The position numbers were made by a program, and so were the translations under genes. This document shows, piece by piece, positions 16,983 through 27,000 of a stretch of 52,157 nucleotides of DNA (positions within the stretch are counted from its first letter, which is position 1; each line of letters begins with the position of its first letter). The notes under the pieces are model-generated. The model did not search any database, was not told the DNA's origin, and saw nothing but the letters and a program-made list of their open reading frames with translations. Origin of the DNA: an uncultured Bacteroidota bacterium (GTDB taxonomy: Bacteria; Bacteroidota; Bacteroidia; Chitinophagales; Chitinophagaceae); NCBI GenBank assembly GCA_903887005.1, contig CAISOH010000246.1, forward strand, positions 1 to 52,157, in the 5' to 3' direction.

Positions 16983-18449
16983 CTAAATAGTTTGCGCTCC
17001 CTCAAGTGGCAAGGGTGACAGGGCTTGTTCTCTGCTTTTCTTATCAAGGAGCACGAGCATAGCAAGAGGTATGTAAAACAGCGCGGCTACTTTGTGAGTC
17101 TCTATTAATTCCGAGAAGAAATTATTTATAAAGCCCACAGCAATGGTCATTGCCAGCCCTATAGTGACAATCCTGTAAAACCGGTCTTTGAACCTGTGAT
17201 ATATCCGTTGCGCTTTTGCAAATATGGCGTATATCAGCAAGGCATAAAGCAGCATAGCCGGCCAGCCCTGCTCTACCAGCATGTATAGAAAATAATTATG
17301 TGTGGTAGAGTGCTCATTGTTCCGGCTAACATAGGTTTGGAAAGAAGTAACCGCATATGGCTTGTAATAATAGTAGAAAGCGCGGGGGCCATACCCGGTA
17401 ACAGGCCGGTCCTGGCTCATACGCACTGCGGCTATCCACCTGTACAATCGTTCCATAGACGACATATCCTTACCCTTGAAAGTGGCGATAAGATGATCAG
17501 TGAAATTTTTGTGCATGTACGTATTATTGTAATCAGGCCTGAATTCGAGGTATTTGTTATTAGGTACCAGGTAGCACATTAATGCAATGATCAACCCATA
17601 AAACAAAGGCATAATTATATTTACCAGTTTCATCCGGATAAATATTCCTACTACTAAGGCAAATACAATACCTACTATGGCGGCCCGTGCGAAAGAGAAA
17701 AATATGCCGGCCATAAATGTCAGAATGATCAGCAATAATAAGAGCCGTACAAAAATGCCTTTCCCTTTTGTAAGCGGCCAAGCTATCAATAACAAAGGAA
17801 AGAACATGGATATGACCGTGGAATAATCTACATGGTTGTAGTAAAGGCCGCTCATAGCCTTTTGTACTTTATCGAATTTGAAATTCAGATAATAATGATG
17901 GATCAAAATAACAATTACTGTTATCAGCATAGGTATCAGCAACACAAAGAAACCCTTTATATAATCCTTTTTCTCTCTGAATATCCATATTGGAAGAATA
18001 AAAAAACATACCAGCAACCAGCTCTTTGCCAGCAAAAATTTCATGGAGAAAAACAACATTTTTGAAAAAATAACCGCGACTATCGTCCATATAAATTGAA
18101 GAACAACAATAAGAACCAGCGAGTCGCGCCACCACCATTTCGGTAAGGTATCCGGATTTCTTGCCCATACCAGCGCAAACAGCAACAGGAATACCCACAT
18201 CATTGGTTCATCCGGCAAGGTAATGGCCATCGTATCACCGGAGAAAGCCAGCTGCACAGATGCAGGGATAGAAAACAGGAATATCCACCAGGCCATCTTC
18301 CAGTTAACGCCTAATAATACTGCGTATAAAAAAGCGAATGGCACTACCAGTATGAAGTAATTTCCGGTATAAGCGAATAGTATTATAGTGGCGAACAAAA
18401 GCATGAACGCCCCTATGTTGAACAAATTATTTTTTATCGCTGCCACCAT
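16983..18449 (-). CDS. O-antigen ligase/Wzy-like membrane protein
   Basis: The 488-residue protein has about 11-12 hydrophobic helices. A large loop around residues 300-380 contains WIAAVRMSQDRPVTGYGPRAFYYYY and STTHNYFLYMLVEQGWPAMLLY, the arrangement of the O-antigen ligase (WaaL)/polymerase (Wzy) superfamily, in which the loop His/Arg residues act on undecaprenol-linked glycan. Ligase and polymerase cannot be told apart by reading. Its ATG overlaps the stop codon of the preceding Wzz-like gene (TAATG), so the two are translationally coupled. That pairing favours a polymerase/chain-length-control unit. Confidence 0.82.
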   Translation of the reverse strand: MVAAIKNNLFNIGAFMLLFATIILFAYTGNYFILVVPFAFLYAVLLGVNWKMAWWIFLFSIPASVQLAFSGDTMAITLPDEPMMWVFLLLFALVWARNPDTLPKWWWRDSLVLIVVLQFIWTIVAVIFSKMLFFSMKFLLAKSWLLVCFFILPIWIFREKKDYIKGFFVLLIPMLITVIVILIHHYYLNFKFDKVQKAMSGLYYNHVDYSTVISMFFPLLLIAWPLTKGKGIFVRLLLLLIILTFMAGIFFSFARAAIVGIVFALVVGIFIRMKLVNIIMPLFYGLIIALMCYLVPNNKYLEFRPDYNNTYMHKNFTDHLIATFKGKDMSSMERLYRWIAAVRMSQDRPVTGYGPRAFYYYYKPYAVTSFQTYVSRNNEHSTTHNYFLYMLVEQGWPAMLLYALLIYAIFAKAQRIYHRFKDRFYRIVTIGLAMTIAVGFINNFFSELIETHKVAALFYIPLAMLVLLDKKSREQALSPLPLEGAQTI

Positions 18450-19417
18450 TATCTGACTATCGCATTTAGCCTACGGAAATACTCCATCATTAAAACATAA
18501 ATAGTACTGAAAAACAGGCCTAAAAAACCAGCCACAAGCAATACCATAGACACACTGGGGCCTGAAGTGGAAGTTGGCGGTAAGGCCCGGGTAATTAATT
18601 TCAGTAAATCAATTGCGTCATTTTCAGAAGTTGCAAACTCATTCAGATTAGAAATATAGTGCGCCCGGTCGCTTACCAATTGATCTTTGACAGATTCTAC
18701 ATTTTGTATTTCCTCTATTGCCTTGCCGAAACCTTTTCCACCTCCTTTCACGTCACTATTCATAACCCCTTGCCTTGCTGGGCTTATGATGCTGTAAATA
18801 CCATATTTATCGCGCATTTCTGCGAGCGTGTCTGTAAGGGCTATAATGGCGCTGTCCAATTGTCCTTTCTTCTGATAAATAGAATTGTAAAGGTTCTTCT
18901 TCATGGTGGTATAATAGTGCCGGTACGTTTCTTCTATTACCTGCACTGTCATATTTGCCACGTTAGCCGCGGTTTGCGGATCATAAGCCGTAAAAGACAC
19001 CTCAATATCCTTATACTCAGACCGTTTCAGATTAAAACCTTTATTGAAAATGTTCATTAACTGGGCATGTCCTTTAGGGTCATTGATATCCTGTTTATAT
19101 ACATCCTGAAATTGGCAATTCCTGATTATCCGGTCCCTGACAGTATCTGAATTTGCAAAAGCTGTTACTTTATCCAGTTCGTCATCCCCGCCAAAGAAGT
19201 CCACATAGCGGGTCTCGAAAGAGCGGAACAAGGTATTGCGGTCTCCGTAATGGGGATTGTTAACCAGAAAGCGGGCTTCGGCTTTGTATTTTTTCTTTTT
19301 AATAACCAAAAACAGGCCGCCGAGCGCTACACAAAGCACAGTAATGATTATTATAAAGTGCTTTCGTTTTTGTATCGTCCTGATAATATCTATCAGGTCA
19401 AAAGAGGGTATTGCCAT
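18449..19417 (-). CDS. Wzz-like chain length determinant protein, paralogue 1
   Basis: The 322-residue protein has the Wzz/polysaccharide co-polymerase layout: a short cytoplasmic N-terminus (FDLIDIIRTIQKRKHF), a first membrane helix (about residues 20-37), a long periplasmic, partly coiled region, and a second helix near the C-terminus (SMVLLVAGFLGLFFSTIYVLM). The YKAEARFLVNNPHYGDRNTLF segment after the first helix is shared with the neighbouring paralogue. No cytoplasmic tyrosine kinase domain is attached. It should set the modal length of a surface glycan together with the overlapping polymerase/ligase gene downstream. Confidence 0.85.
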   Translation of the reverse strand: MAIPSFDLIDIIRTIQKRKHFIIIITVLCVALGGLFLVIKKKKYKAEARFLVNNPHYGDRNTLFRSFETRYVDFFGGDDELDKVTAFANSDTVRDRIIRNCQFQDVYKQDINDPKGHAQLMNIFNKGFNLKRSEYKDIEVSFTAYDPQTAANVANMTVQVIEETYRHYYTTMKKNLYNSIYQKKGQLDSAIIALTDTLAEMRDKYGIYSIISPARQGVMNSDVKGGGKGFGKAIEEIQNVESVKDQLVSDRAHYISNLNEFATSENDAIDLLKLITRALPPTSTSGPSVSMVLLVAGFLGLFFSTIYVLMMEYFRRLNAIVR

Positions 19418-19515
19418 TTTATTATGAATTAGGTTAACCTGATTTTTTATTCTTAACTACTAAAAACAGATCTTATATGTAATGCCCATTGTTACCGGTC
19501 TGCAACTTTTATTAC

Positions 19516-20478
19516 TTATTTTTTCTTTACTAAATAATGATCAGACAAAGACATGATCATTGTGGTGAAAAAGAAACCAAGAAACGCACCGACAAGCACT
19601 GTTAACATCCCCCCTATCCCTTTTGCATCCAATGGGTTCTTCGCAGGCGTAACTACTTTTATCACATGCATCTGGTCAGGTTTGCTGCCGGTCGAATACT
19701 GGTTTTGAAGCGTTTTATTCTTTGCCCGGTCATATACCAATTGATCCTTCATTGATTCAATATTCTGTATTTCTTCCACGCCCCTTCCAAAATCTTTATG
19801 CCCGTTCTCTTTAAGGGAACTGAGCATCAGATTATTCCTGGCCGGGCTGATGATGTCATAGATCCCGTATCTGTTACGTAAATTGATCAGTGTATCCGTC
19901 AGCGCGGCTATGGAGCTGTCTTCTTCACGTGTTTTATCGCCTATAGACTCATACATGTATTTGCGCGTATCCTTATAGAAGCCACTGTAAACCTCATCTA
20001 CTACGCGCACAATTTCATTTGCCACTGCCGCTGCGCGTTCCGGATCAATATCAACGTATGTCAGTACCACATCCTTGAATTCTGTACGGGTTACATTCAG
20101 GCTCTTATTGTATTTTCTTTCCATTGCCAACTGGCCTTTACGTGTGGAGCCATCTAATTTATAGATATAGTCGAGGCGCATATTCTGGATCACCTGCTTG
20201 CGGACGATGTCCGACTCAGCCAGTAAAAGAATACGGTTCACATCATCTTCATCGGCGAAATAATCGAAAATCTTCTGGTCTGAATTATAGAGGTTGCTTC
20301 GGTCGCCAAAAAGCGGGTTTCGGATAAGGAATTCAGTCCTGCCTTCATATTTTCTTGGGCTCGCCAAATAAAATATTGCCGCTGCAACCGCTGAGGCAAA
20401 TGAAATAATAAGGATCAAGTTCCTGTGTTTGCGGACAGTAATAATCAGATCCGGCAGGTTAAAACCTGGAGTAGCCAT
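19516..20478 (-). CDS. Wzz-like chain length determinant protein, paralogue 2
   Basis: The 320-residue protein repeats the layout of its neighbour: FNLPDLIITVRKHRN, a first membrane helix (about residues 20-38), YEGRTEFLIRNPLFGDRSNLY, a periplasmic region with IYDIISPARNNLM, and a second helix (GGMLTVLVGAFLGFFFTTMIM). It is the first gene of a minus-strand series wzz-wzz-wzy/waaL-GT-C, with 98 bp before the next gene. The two Wzz-like proteins may form mixed oligomers or serve two chain lengths; this is inference. Confidence 0.85.
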   Translation of the reverse strand: MATPGFNLPDLIITVRKHRNLILIISFASAVAAAIFYLASPRKYEGRTEFLIRNPLFGDRSNLYNSDQKIFDYFADEDDVNRILLLAESDIVRKQVIQNMRLDYIYKLDGSTRKGQLAMERKYNKSLNVTRTEFKDVVLTYVDIDPERAAAVANEIVRVVDEVYSGFYKDTRKYMYESIGDKTREEDSSIAALTDTLINLRNRYGIYDIISPARNNLMLSSLKENGHKDFGRGVEEIQNIESMKDQLVYDRAKNKTLQNQYSTGSKPDQMHVIKVVTPAKNPLDAKGIGGMLTVLVGAFLGFFFTTMIMSLSDHYLVKKK

Positions 20479-20573
20479 TTAATTTTGTGTGTGTTTAAAG
20501 CTTAAACTTAAGAAATTTACTACAAATAACGTCTGAAAAATATATTTATTGCTTTTTTCTATTTGTTATAACT

Positions 20574-20597
20574 CCCCCTCCTGTTTTTAGGAGGGGG
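20574..20597. repeat. CCCCCTCCT/AGGAGGGGG hairpin
   Basis: A perfect 9-bp stem around GTTTTT lies 13 bp past the prfA stop codon. The minus strand has no T-tract after it, so it is a poor intrinsic terminator. It looks like a dispersed palindrome that may still stop or stabilise transcripts. Confidence 0.55.
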
Positions 20598-20609
20598 CTG
20601 GGGGGGTGG

Positions 20610-21695
20610 TTAAATCACCGTTTCTCCCGCCTGCATTTTCTCCGCGTTTTCTGCAAATTGCAGGGCGTCTATCATATCCTGTATATTGCCATTCATGAAG
20701 TCGTCCAGGCTGTAAATGGTCATATTTATACGGTGGTCGCTCACCCGCCCCTGGGGATAATTATAGGTCCTGATCTTCGCCGACCGGTCGCCCGTACTTA
20801 CCAGGCTTTTGCGCCTGCGGCTTATTTCATCCTCCTGTTTGCGCACCTGCTCTTCATACAGCCTGCTCCGCATCATGGAAGTGGCTTTATCCCGGTTGCC
20901 AAGCTGCGAACGTTCTGTCTGGCAGGTAATCACGGTACCTGTGGGTACGTGGGTAAGTATAACTTTGGTTTCTACTTTATTTACATTTTGTCCGCCTGCG
21001 CCGCCGCTGCGGGCAGTTTCCATTTTCAGATCGCTCTCTTTCAGTTCAAAATCTATCTCCTCCGCTTCCGGCATAACCGCCACCGTAGCCGCTGATGTAT
21101 GCACCCGCCCGCTGCCTTCCGTAGCCGGTACCCTCTGCACCCGGTGTACCCCACTCTCGAACTTCAGTATTCCATACACATCTTCCCCTACTACTTCGAG
21201 CTGCACCTCTTTATATCCGCCCACTGTGCCCGATGTTTCCGATAACATGGACACCTTCCAGCCTCGGCGTTCGCAATACCTCATATACATCCTGCACAGG
21301 TCACCGGCAAATATGCTCGCTTCATCGCCGCCGGTGCCGCCGCGTATTTCTATTATGGCATTCTTTTCATCCTGGGGGTCTTTAGGTATCAGCAGGTTTC
21401 GTATCTCGGTTTCCAGTTCTTCCTTTTGCACTTCCAATTTTTCGAGGTCTTCCTTGGCCATGTCCCGCAATTCTTCATCGCTCTCTGTCTCCAATACTTC
21501 ACGCGCGAAATCAAGGCTGTCTATACAGGTACGGTATATTTTATAAACATCTACTATTTTCTCCAGCTTGCGGTATTCCTTGCTGATTTGTGAAAACCGC
21601 TTATTATCGCTTACAATCTCCGGGTTAGTCAGGGCTACGCCAAGGTCATCAAATCTGGCCCTGATAGCCTCTAACTTCTCTACAATGAAACTCAT
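20610..21695 (-). CDS. prfA: Peptide chain release factor 1
   Basis: RF1 reads UAA and UAG stop codons and triggers peptide release. The 361-residue protein has the usual length. The anticodon-like tripeptide PAT (residues 190-192, in [20 protein letters not shown]) identifies RF1 rather than RF2, and the catalytic GGQ is at residues 234-236 ([18 protein letters not shown]). The C-terminus has [24 protein letters not shown] near-perfect promoter stands upstream (21757-21727). Confidence 0.98.
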   Translation of the reverse strand: MSFIVEKLEAIRARFDDLGVALTNPEIVSDNKRFSQISKEYRKLEKIVDVYKIYRTCIDSLDFAREVLETESDEELRDMAKEDLEKLEVQKEELETEIRNLLIPKDPQDEKNAIIEIRGGTGGDEASIFAGDLCRMYMRYCERRGWKVSMLSETSGTVGGYKEVQLEVVGEDVYGILKFESGVHRVQRVPATEGSGRVHTSAATVAVMPEAEEIDFELKESDLKMETARSGGAGGQNVNKVETKVILTHVPTGTVITCQTERSQLGNRDKATSMMRSRLYEEQVRKQEDEISRRRKSLVSTGDRSAKIRTYNYPQGRVSDHRINMTIYSLDDFMNGNIQDMIDALQFAENAEKMQAGETVI

Positions 21696-21726
21696 TTTTT
21701 ATAATAACATTATTACTAAAGGAGTG

Positions 21727-21757
21727 CAAAGGTACGGGTATTGGGGGTTTATTCAAA
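21727..21757 (-). promoter_or_regulatory. Promoter of prfA
   Basis: On the minus strand TTTG (21757-21754), exactly 19 nt and TACCTTTG (21734-21727) give a perfect match to TTTG-N19-TAnnTTTG. The leader would be about 28 nt. Confidence 0.8.
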
Positions 21758-21885
21758 TTCCGGTGGAAACTAAGCGTAATCAAACAAAGAAAATTGTTGT
21801 CCGGGCAGATACACTACTATATAGCTTTCGTTGCGGTAGCACCATTCATCATCCTGTTCTTTATGCAGCAGTAAATGTACTCCTG

Positions 21886-22165
21886 CCGGAAAAGCCCAAT
21901 AGTATTCCTGTCATTGTAAGCCGCGTAGCCGAACTTCCGGCAAATAGTATTCCTGTCATGGGGAGCAATGTAAAGAGGAGCACAGCCGAACTTCCCGCCA
22001 AATAGAATTCCTGTCATGGTGAGCCCCGCCGAACCATGACACGCTCAATCACCGCTACACAGCCTCATCATCGCTCTGTAGTGCGCCGCCAAATAGAATT
22101 CCTGTCATGGTGAGCCCCGCCGAACCATGACACGTTCAATCTCCGTTACACAGCATCATCATCGC
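21886..22165. repeat. Repeat cluster at the 3' end of the GIY-YIG gene
   Basis: Four imperfect units begin near 21886, 21937, 21995 and 22086. Each has CCGSCAAATAGWATTCCTGT followed by CATGGTGAGC-like sequence and GCCGAA. The third and fourth units carry a hairpin, GTCATGGT/ACCATGAC (22013-22040 and 22104-22131). They then continue into TCAATCWCCGYTACACAGC, a copy of the 3' end of the nuclease gene. The rest of the 21696-22145 gap has no gene. Confidence 0.8.
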
Positions 22166-22459
22166 CACCACGCCTCTTTGCAAGCCGCATTAACTCCTCA
22201 AAATCACCATCTATCAAAGCCTCTTTTTTCTTCCTGCTCCATCTTTTTATTTGCTTCTCTCTGCTTATCGCATCATTTACATACTGGTAGTGCGCGCAAT
22301 ATTTCAACTCACCGGTCTTCTCGAAAACGTATAACAGGCAGGATCAGTCCCTTTATTATGTTCTGCAATTCTTCTGTCCATACTATTCGTCATACCTGTA
22401 TAATAAAAACCATCTGCGCATAGCAATATATAGACATAGTAGGCGTGTCGAAGTTTCAT
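22146..22459 (-). pseudogene. GIY-YIG nuclease-like gene broken by a frameshift
   Basis: The N-terminal half reads MKLRHAYYVYILLCADGFYY then TGMTNSMDRRIAEHNKG, the GIY-YIG core of the small URI/UvrC-N-like family (about 80-100 residues). After FSRRPV the frame hits a stop. One frame over, the expected continuation is intact: ELKYCAHYQYVNDAISREKQ, IKRWSRKKKEALI and RLAKRRGGDDDAV, ending at 22146. Loss of one G in GTGAGTTG (near 22307-22310; GTGGAGTTG would restore the frame) explains the break. It could be a true mutation or a sequencing error. ATG 22459 is the first good start. Repeats surround it on both sides and its 3' end lies inside a repeat unit. Confidence 0.8.
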
Positions 22460-22518
22460 GAAATGTAAAAATAATATTGTTCGCAATTCTATTCGGCAGC
22501 AGCACTTAATTTCAGCAT

Positions 22519-22546
22519 GTCATGGTTCGGCGCGGCTCACCATGAC
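22519..22546. repeat. Inverted copy of the GTCATGGT palindrome
   Basis: GTCATGGT and ACCATGAC arms enclose a 12-nt loop that is the reverse complement of the loops at 22013 and 22104 apart from a few changes. It lies just upstream of the GIY-YIG gene in the opposite orientation to the downstream cluster. Confidence 0.75.
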
Positions 22547-22665
22547 AATATATCTATTAAACTCCCCCCTACCCTACTCTTTACACTTTTATTGTTTTAC
22601 AATTTTAGTAAATGTTTTAATAACACCTTTAACATATCGATATAGCATACTATTTTTTTATAGAC

Positions 22666-22738
22666 CGCCAAATAGTATTCCTGTATTGGTGAGCCGAACC
22701 ATGACACACTCAATCTCTGTTACACAGCCTCATCTCCG
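22666..22738. repeat. Further unit of the GIY-YIG-associated repeat
   Basis: It starts CCGCCAAATAGTATTCCTGT and continues through GAACCATGACAC and GTTACACAGCCTCATC, like the units at 21995 and 22086 but with a shortened palindrome. The 22460-22787 gap otherwise shows no gene. Confidence 0.7.
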
Positions 22739-22787
22739 TGCAAAAAGGATTACAAATCAGAATCAGAAGGCAATTTTGATCATCCAT

Positions 22788-23813
22788 TTACAACCCCTGA
22801 AACTGCCGTAAAAACCTTACGTCATTTTGAGAATAAAGCCGGAGGTCGTTGACCTGGAATTTTATCTGGGTGATGCGCTCCACGCCCATTCCGAATGCGA
22901 AACCGGTATAAACTTCTGAGTCAATATTGAAATTACGGAGCATGTTGGGATGCACCATGCCGCAGCCTAAGATCTCTACCCAGCCGGTATGCTTGCAGAG
23001 GTTGCAGCCCTTGCCGCCGCATACGGTGCAGGAGATGTCCATCTCGGCGCTGGGTTCTGTAAACGGGAAGTAAGATGGGCGGAAACGCACTTTGGTTTCC
23101 TCGCCAAACATTTCTGTAACGAAATAATACAATGTTTGTTTCAGGTCGGCAAAGGATACGTCCTTGTCCACATACAAGCCTTCGCACTGGTGAAAAAAAC
23201 AATGTGCACGCGCTGAAATGGTTTCATTACGATATACCCTGCCCGGACAAATGACGCGAACGGGTAATGGCTGTGTTTCAAGAATACGCGCCTGGGTGGA
23301 TGAAGTATGTGTGCGCAGTACCCAATCCGGATTTTGAGATACATAAAACGTATCCTGCATATCGCGGGCCGGATGGTGTTGCGGCATATTGAGTGAAGTG
23401 AAATTGTGCCAGTCGTCTTCAATCTCAGGGCCGGTAGCTACGCTGAAGCCGATCTTTTCAAATATGCCAACTATCTGGTTCTCCACGATCCTTAAAGGAT
23501 GCCTGGTGCCTATGGGCAGCGGAGTTCCCGGCAAAGTAATGTCCACCGCCGGGCCTTTATTTGTGGATTGCTGTTGCTGATCTTTATATGACTGGTAGGT
23601 ATCTTCGGCCAGCTTCTTAAAAGCATTGAGCAGCTGCCCTGCTTCTTTCCGCTGTTCAGCAGGCACATTCTTTATTTCACCGCCCAATTCCTTTACAATG
23701 CCTTTGGCCCCGAGAAAACGGATGCGGTAATTTTCCAGGTCTGCCGGGCTTGCCGGATTAAAAGCCTTTATTTCCTGTTCATGTATCTGTATCTGTTCCT
23801 GTAAGGATGGCAT
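22788..23813 (-). CDS. pheS: Phenylalanine-tRNA ligase alpha subunit
   Basis: PheS is the catalytic subunit of the heterotetrameric enzyme that charges tRNA-Phe. The 341 residues match the family. The N-terminal coiled-coil tRNA-binding arm is followed by class II synthetase motifs: GFSVATGPEIEDDWHNFTSL with MPQHHPARDMQDTFYV (motif 1 region), CPGRVYRNETISARAHCFFHQCEG (motif 2), and GFAFGMGVERITQIKF (motif 3). pheT is not adjacent, as in many Bacteroidota. A TACATTTG box (23828-23821) ends only 7 nt before the ATG, so the message may have almost no leader. Confidence 0.97.
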   Translation of the reverse strand: MPSLQEQIQIHEQEIKAFNPASPADLENYRIRFLGAKGIVKELGGEIKNVPAEQRKEAGQLLNAFKKLAEDTYQSYKDQQQQSTNKGPAVDITLPGTPLPIGTRHPLRIVENQIVGIFEKIGFSVATGPEIEDDWHNFTSLNMPQHHPARDMQDTFYVSQNPDWVLRTHTSSTQARILETQPLPVRVICPGRVYRNETISARAHCFFHQCEGLYVDKDVSFADLKQTLYYFVTEMFGEETKVRFRPSYFPFTEPSAEMDISCTVCGGKGCNLCKHTGWVEILGCGMVHPNMLRNFNIDSEVYTGFAFGMGVERITQIKFQVNDLRLYSQNDVRFLRQFQGL

Positions 23814-24017
23814 AGCAAGGCAAATGTATGAAAATCAAAACTTCAAAAATATAAAAGCGGAAAGAATTTGCGTTATATGCTATACACATATATCATATAT
23901 AATAATTAGTACGTTATTCAACAAGAACTTTAAGTAATTATTATATATAATAGTAAATATATTACCAAAAAGCCAACTTTTCCTTAAATTTATCTGTCTT
24001 TTTTAACAAATTATTTA

Positions 24018-24025
24018 TATCTTTA
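24018..24025 (+). promoter_or_regulatory. Probable -7 box of the first PKD gene
   Basis: TATCTTTA lies within a block (ATTATTTATATCTTTATACCG) that has counterparts 40-50 nt before all three PKD genes. One mismatch to TAnnTTTG; the leader would be about 40 nt. Confidence 0.4.
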
Positions 24026-24066
24026 TACCGCTTATAAATTTTAGTCATTCATATTTTACGCTCTTT

Positions 24067-27000
24067 ATGAAAAATTTTACCCGTAATACCTTATTGGTAG
24101 TTTTGTTAACTATCGTTTCTTTTTCTGCCAAAGGTCAGATTACATCAAGTTTTACCGCAGTAACCACAGCAGGTTGCGCGCCGCTTGTAGATAGTTTTAT
24201 CAATACTTCTACAGGCCCTATCACAGGTTATTACTGGGATTTTGGAACGGGGACTACTTCTATCCTCAAAGACCCGTCAACCAGCTTCACTACTCCAGGC
24301 ACCTATGTTGTGAAACTAACTGTATATGGTCCTGGCGGGCCGGTTACTTCCACCATGACCATAACCGTTTATCCTCCACCTACAGTATCTTTTTATGCAA
24401 GCGATACATCTGTATGCCCGGGAACCGCGATAACATTTACCAGCACTACTATTGGCGGAACACCGGGCCCTATAACCTATACCTGGAGTTTTGGAGATGG
24501 CACATTAAGTACGGCCACTACGCCAATCCATGTTTATTCTGTTTCAGGGTATTATAATATCACCTTATTTGCCACCAATTCGATGGGTTGCGTAGAATCT
24601 CTTTCGGTAGCAAGATATATACATGTTACTGTGCCGCCGATTCCCAACTTTACTGTCAGTTCCACCTACATTTGTAAAGTTCCCGGTACTGTGACATTTA
24701 CTGATATGACATCAGGTACCGCCCCCTTTACCTATGCCTGGGATTTTGGCGATGGCGGTACCTCCACACTTCCAAATCCAACCCATACTTACTCCTCAAC
24801 AGGCACCTATACCATTAAACTTACAGTTACAGATGCCAACGGATGCGTCTCCACTATTGTCCGGCCTTCGTACATAACAGTATCCACTATTACCGCCGCC
24901 TTTACGTATCCGCTAAAGGCATGTGTCAATAGTCTTGTTACTTTTACCAATACCAGCAGTTATCATATTTCCAGCAGCTGGGATTATGGCGATGGTTTCA
25001 CAAGCATAGGAGATCCCGGGGTTCATACGTACACAACACCCGGAACATATAAAGTCAGGCTTATCATATCTGACGGCGGCTGCTATGATACGGTCATACA
25101 AACAATTACTATCATCCCCGGGCCAACAGTGAGCTTTACCCAGGTGCCGCTGCAACCATGCCCTCCGCCTGTAGGAATAACATTTACCGCAACCGCACCT
25201 TCCGGAACAACTTTTGTGTGGACCTTCGGAGATGGTGGCTCAGGCGCAGGTTCCCCTGTAACTCATACCTACGGTTCAGCGGGCATTTATACGATTACCA
25301 TGACTGCAACCGACCCTGCAACAGGTTGTGTAAGCACTGCACGACGCATAGACACCCTATATGATATGTATCACTACATTATAGCCACACCCACAAGCGG
25401 CTGCAAGCCACTTACCGTGCGTTTTGAAGATACAGCCATAACCCATGAACCGGATCCTACTTACTTCTGGGGATATCCCTATCCTTACAAAATGAAGTCC
25501 TATACCTGGACTTTTGGAGATGGTTCAACATCCACAGGCGCTTATCCTTCACATACTTATACTGCTATTGGCACTTATGAAGCGTATGTCACAGTTACAA
25601 CCTCCAATGGATGTGTGTTCACTGATTCCATACAAATACTGGTAGGCGCTCCCCCTGTTGTTACTTTCACCGCAACGCCCACTCATGTGTGTTATGGCAA
25701 ACCAATAAAATACGTTGCTACGATCGTAACCGGGCCTGTAGATGATTTTCACTGGATGTTTGACGATTGGTATCTGGGAGGTGAAGGTGATGCACATACC
25801 ACAGTAGATTCAATAATATATACGGATATGGTGCCGGGTATTTTTAAAGTTACACTAATTCCATCTTATCATGGTTGCGCCGGACCTCCTGTCACGCTTA
25901 CCGTCATAGTAGATTCACCAAAGGCGATAGCAAATTATAAGGTTTTGTGTTCGCCCCGGAACAGGGTGCAATTTACCGATCTCTCTATGGGTGATGATTT
26001 CCGGACATGGTTATTTGGAGACGGTACTACTTCAACTGCAACCAACCCGACACATGATTATCCTACAAGCACAACCTATACAGTGACCCTTGCGACTTAT
26101 AATTCAAAAAGCGGGTGCAGGGATACTACCCGGCTTTTTATTGACCTTACCTACCCTACTCCTGATTTTACCGGAACAAGAACTTCCATTTGCAAGGATG
26201 CCGTTGATACCTTCACTGCTACAATGACCGGTGGGGTTGCTTCCTCTTACCAGTGGGATGGGGGCGGAATGTTCCCTACATCATTTGGTATCGGGTCAAC
26301 AACCGGGCGTTTGGGGCCTGTCACAACTGATACCTTTCATACTAGCGGGATATATAGTATCCGGTTAATCGTCACGGATCAAAATGGCTGCCTGGATACT
26401 GTAATCAAGACGAATTATATTAAGGTCGGCGATCCTAAAGTAAACTTCACCGCGTCGCCAACAACGGGCTGCTGGCCGCTTACTGTTACTTTTAAGGATG
26501 CCAGCACAGACATTGCAGGGTTTACTTTCACTAAATATATTTGGGCGTTTGGGGATGGTGGAACATCAACTGTTACATCCACAGCCGTTTCACATACATT
26601 CACTACAGCAGGCACCTTCACCACGCAGGAAATCGTTATTGACAATATAGGATGTATTGACAGCGCAGCTTTATCTTTAGTGACAGTATGGCGGCCGCAC
26701 GCTGATTTTCATGCATACCAGTATCCCTGTGTTGGCGACAGCGTTAATTTTGTCAATTCAAGTACGGGCGCAGTCAGTTCTTTCTGGACGTTTGGCGATG
26801 GTGGCACATCAACAGCCACTTCACCATGGCACACTTACACTACCGCGGGAACTTATACTGTTACCCTTGCCGTAGTTGACGTTCATGGCTGTAAGGATAC
26901 CGCAGTGTTCGTAAATTATATTTTATCAACGCAGGTGATAGCTTCATTTACCATGAGTGATTCATTTGCCATTTGCCCTCCATTAATAGTAAACTTTACC

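Noticed and set aside
20574-20597. Hairpin as an intrinsic terminator for prfA
   Set aside because: No T-tract follows on the minus strand, so it is listed as a repeat only.
20658-21546. Long plus-strand open frames inside prfA
   Set aside because: They are antisense shadows of the release factor gene, with no start signal and no recognisable domain.
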